NCBI GenBank assembly: GCA_947441695.1
Contig: CANEUK010000009.1
Coordinates: 1 to 15,942, forward strand
Direction of reading: 5' to 3'
From: Rickettsiales bacterium
Lineage (GTDB): Bacteria > Pseudomonadota > Alphaproteobacteria > Rickettsiales > UBA1997
DNA length: 15,942 nucleotides
Under the pieces are notes generated by a model, which was given only the letters and a program-made list of their open reading frames with translations, was not told where the DNA came from and searched no databases. The position numbers were made by a program, and so were the translations under genes. The stretch's first letter is position 1. Every line of letters begins with the position of its first letter. This document shows positions 14,250-15,942 of this stretch, piece after piece.

Positions 14250-15146
14250 ATGCTTAACGAATCTTTGGCTAAATCAATTCTGAATTGTTCAATTTTGGTT
14301 CATCAGCGCATGGATGAACTTTTGCCAGCCGACTTTTCTGATTCAAAATTAGTTGAGGCAATGCGCTACAGCGCGCTGTCTGACGGCAAAAGAATTAGAC
14401 CATTTTTAATAATTGCATCGGCACAAATTTTTGGCATCGATATTTCAGAATCTTTAAATGCCGCGGTAGCGATGGAATTTATTCACGTTTATTCTCTGAT
14501 TCACGATGATTTGCCGGCGATGGATAATGACGATTTGAGGCGCGGCAAACCCACTTCGCATAAAAAATTTGACGAAGCCACGGCAATTTTAGCAGGTGAC
14601 GCTTTGCTTACTTTTGCTTTTGAAATTTTGTCAGATCCGCTAACTACGAAAAATGCTGAATTACGTTGCGAATTAATCAAAACAGTTGCCAAAGCCGCCG
14701 GATTTAAAGGAATGGCGGGCGGTCAAATGATTGATTTGCAAAAAGCCAATCAAGAAATTTCTAAAGAAGAATTGGCCAAATTGCACCGCTTAAAAACAGG
14801 CGAACTTTTTATGGCATCGGCGGAAATAGGCTCAATTCTAGGACATTCAACTTTGGAAGAAAGAAAGTCGCTGCGTAATTTTGCTCATGATTTGGGTTTG
14901 GCGTTTCAAATTAAAGACGACATTCTTGATCATCGCGGAATTAATTTTGGCAAGATTGGAATTGATGAAGCTATTCACAAAAAAGCCAAAGAAAATGCCA
15001 GCATTGTTGATGTAATTGGCTTAGAAAATTCTAAACAGCAGTTAAAATTATTAAAAAATCAGGCAATTGAACATTTAAAAAATTTTGGTGTTAAAGCTAA
15101 TTTATTGCGCGATTTAGTTGAATTTGTGATTGACCGCCAAAGTTGA
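14250..15146 (+). CDS. ispA: Farnesyl (polyprenyl) diphosphate synthase
   Basis: Condenses isopentenyl diphosphate with allylic diphosphates to farnesyl diphosphate, precursor of undecaprenyl phosphate and quinone side chains; soluble, Mg2+-dependent. The 298-aa protein has GKRIRPFL (46-53), the first aspartate-rich motif DDLPAMD (86-92) followed by DDLRRGKPT, GGQMIDL, the LHRLKTGELF segment, and the second aspartate-rich motif DDILD (223-227). The two residues inserted in the first motif mark the short-chain bacterial FPP synthase type, though geranylgeranyl synthases can look similar. It starts 9 nt after uvrA, so the two are probably co-transcribed. Repeat debris begins shortly after its stop. 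Confidence 0.93.
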   Translation: MLNESLAKSILNCSILVHQRMDELLPADFSDSKLVEAMRYSALSDGKRIRPFLIIASAQIFGIDISESLNAAVAMEFIHVYSLIHDDLPAMDNDDLRRGKPTSHKKFDEATAILAGDALLTFAFEILSDPLTTKNAELRCELIKTVAKAAGFKGMAGGQMIDLQKANQEISKEELAKLHRLKTGELFMASAEIGSILGHSTLEERKSLRNFAHDLGLAFQIKDDILDHRGINFGKIGIDEAIHKKAKENASIVDVIGLENSKQQLKLLKNQAIEHLKNFGVKANLLRDLVEFVIDRQS

Positions 15147-15164
15147 TTCAACAAGTCAAATGAC

Positions 15165-15199
15165 AAAATATGGAATCAAAAAAGATTTTGAACAGGCTC
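15165..15199 (-). repeat. Palindromic element, truncated fragment (one arm)
   Basis: AAAATATGGAATC followed by GATTTTGAACAGGCTC aligns with the right-hand arm of copies 1 and 2 (copy 1: AAATATGAGATTG through GATAGGCTC). Only the outer ~35 bp are clear; weaker similarity may reach back to about 15147, directly after the ispA stop. The rest of the element is missing. It joins the next fragment through a shared TA at 15200-15201. Confidence 0.65.
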
Positions 15200-15201
15200 T
15201 A

Positions 15202-15258
15202 GAGCCTGTATTCAAATTTATTTTGCCTAAGATTTTGGCATATTTTAAGTGCTTTTTT
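15202..15258 (-). repeat. Palindromic element, left part, interrupted by the IS
   Basis: Begins GAGCCTGTATTCAAATTTA and continues through GGCATATTTTAAGTGCTTTTTT, matching the left ~57 bp of copies 1 and 2. On the minus strand the conserved peptide end reads KKALKICQNL and finishes RL-stop, as in the other copies. Similarity stops abruptly at about 15259 where the IS1595-like terminus starts, so the IS inserted into this repeat copy. Confidence 0.8.
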
Positions 15259-15301
15259 CGGACTGTTCACTTAATGGGTTGACTTTTATTTTTTAGCTCT
15301 T

Positions 15302-15328
15302 AAATTGATTTTACCATTCAATCAATTT
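15302..15328 (+). promoter_or_regulatory. Hairpin between IS end and transposase start
   Basis: AAATTGATT (15302-15310) and AATCAATTT (15320-15328) form a perfect 9-bp inverted repeat with a 9-nt loop, ending 8 nt before the transposase ATG. Many insertion sequences carry such a structure to block translation from transcripts entering from outside; that role is inferred here. Confidence 0.4.
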
Positions 15329-15336
15329 CTGAGTTT

Positions 15337-15942
15337 ATGAACATCATTGATACGATCAAAAAATTTCCGAATCAAGAAGCGTGCATTGCTTACCTAGAAG
15401 AAAAACGCTGGAACGGAAAACCAGTTTGCCCTTACTGTGAATCACAAAACACTAATAAGACTTATAATCAAGAAACAGAACGCTTCCGGCATTATTGCAA
15501 CGGCTGCTGCAAATCTTTTAGTGTAACTATCGGCACAATCTTTCACGACACACGCCTTCCTCTTCAAAAATGGTTTCTGGCAATCGCCTTAATCTTGAAC
15601 GCAAAAAAAGGAATCAGTTCAAGACAGATGGCGCGCGATCTTGATTTACCAGTTAAAACAGCTTGGTCAATGAATCACAGAATCCGCAAGGCAATGAAAC
15701 AAGATAACGGCTTGTTGAGCGGCATCGTTGAAATGGACGAAACTTATGTGGGCGGAAAACCTCGCAAAGAAGCGAAGAAAGATAAAGACGATAACGACAA
15801 AAGAAATCCACGCGGCAGAGCTACTAAGAAAGAATGTGTGGTTGGAATGATCGAGCGCGGGGGCAGAGTAAAAGCTCGCAATGTTGAGAAAGGAACTTAT
15901 GAAAGCTAAAGATTTGAAAGAATTGGTTAGAGCTGGCGTTGA
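15337..15942 (+). pseudogene. IS1595-family transposase, frameshifted and incomplete at the window end
   Basis: The zero frame gives 190 aa to a TAA at 15907-15909. It has an N-terminal zinc ribbon (Cys31/Cys34 and Cys54/Cys57, VCPYCESQ and YCNGCCKSF), the family's TIGTIFHDTRLPLQKWFLAI block, a helix-turn-helix-like ISSRQMARDLDLPVKTAW, and the first catalytic aspartate in VEMDETYVGG (Asp134). The normal protein is much longer. In the +1 frame from 15899 the sequence reads MKAKDLKELVRAGV to the end of the window, which continues the expected IS1595 domain, so a one-base insertion around 15897-15898 has split the gene. The second Asp and Glu of the catalytic triad are thus out of frame. A sequencing error or programmed shift is possible; I see no slippery heptamer. 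Confidence 0.8.

Larger units (their letters stand above)
15260..15942 (+). mobile_element. IS1595-family insertion sequence, left end (truncated by the window edge)
   Basis: The element appears to start with GGACTGTTCACTTAATGGGT, of the type seen at IS1595 ends, at the exact point where similarity to the palindromic repeat is lost. It contains an IS1595-type transposase frame from 15337. The right terminus and the target duplication lie beyond the window, so the exact end and the expected 8-bp duplication cannot be checked. Confidence 0.75.

Overview
The window looks like chromosome from an AT-rich alphaproteobacterium, most plausibly a Rickettsiales-like or host-associated lineage. This rests on several signs. 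The UvrA carries the first zinc-knuckle form CPVSGFTI, which I associate with alphaproteobacteria. The family-4 uracil-DNA glycosylase is of the alphaproteobacterial type without the Fe-S cysteines. BamA and a SAR11/Rickettsiales-like PstS are present. Intergenic regions hold short palindromic elements resembling Rickettsia palindromic elements. TGA is a true stop, because prfB has the classical RF2 autoregulatory frameshift at TGA. Taxonomy is inference; no rRNA is present.

Layout. Positions 1-86 hold nothing I recognise. On the minus strand, 2377 down to 87 is a tight three-gene run: a three-helix membrane protein of unknown function (DUF6338-like), a 68-aa Asn/Ser/Pro-rich small protein, and lpdA. 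A 160-bp palindromic repeat (copy 1) separates this from a plus-strand run: prfB (with +1 frameshift), nrdR, a family-4 uracil-DNA glycosylase and a HisZ-like protein (2638-6068). Facing it on the minus strand are bamA and corA (9380 down to 6079). A second 160-bp palindromic repeat lies between bamA and the divergent, lone pstS-like gene (9720-10760).

The non-coding stretch 10761-11375 is the densest in unusual structure. It holds a 143-bp mini-element with IS6-like terminal repeats, a strong dyad, a 19-codon hydrophobic ORF with a good Shine-Dalgarno, possible RNA stems and a perfect rho-independent terminator. I see nothing convincing in 10761-10855 or 11243-11375. Then come uvrA and ispA (11376-15146, probably one operon). 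Two more fragments of the palindromic repeat follow, joined end to end, the second cut by an IS1595-family element whose transposase is frameshifted and runs off the window.

The genes are mostly housekeeping: 2-oxoacid dehydrogenase E3, translation termination, dNTP control, base- and nucleotide-excision repair, outer-membrane assembly, Mg2+ transport, phosphate binding and isoprenoid synthesis. The most interesting content is between them: a family of full-length palindromes with covarying arms and a conserved internal peptide frame, and the small hydrophobic-peptide locus at 11035-11242.
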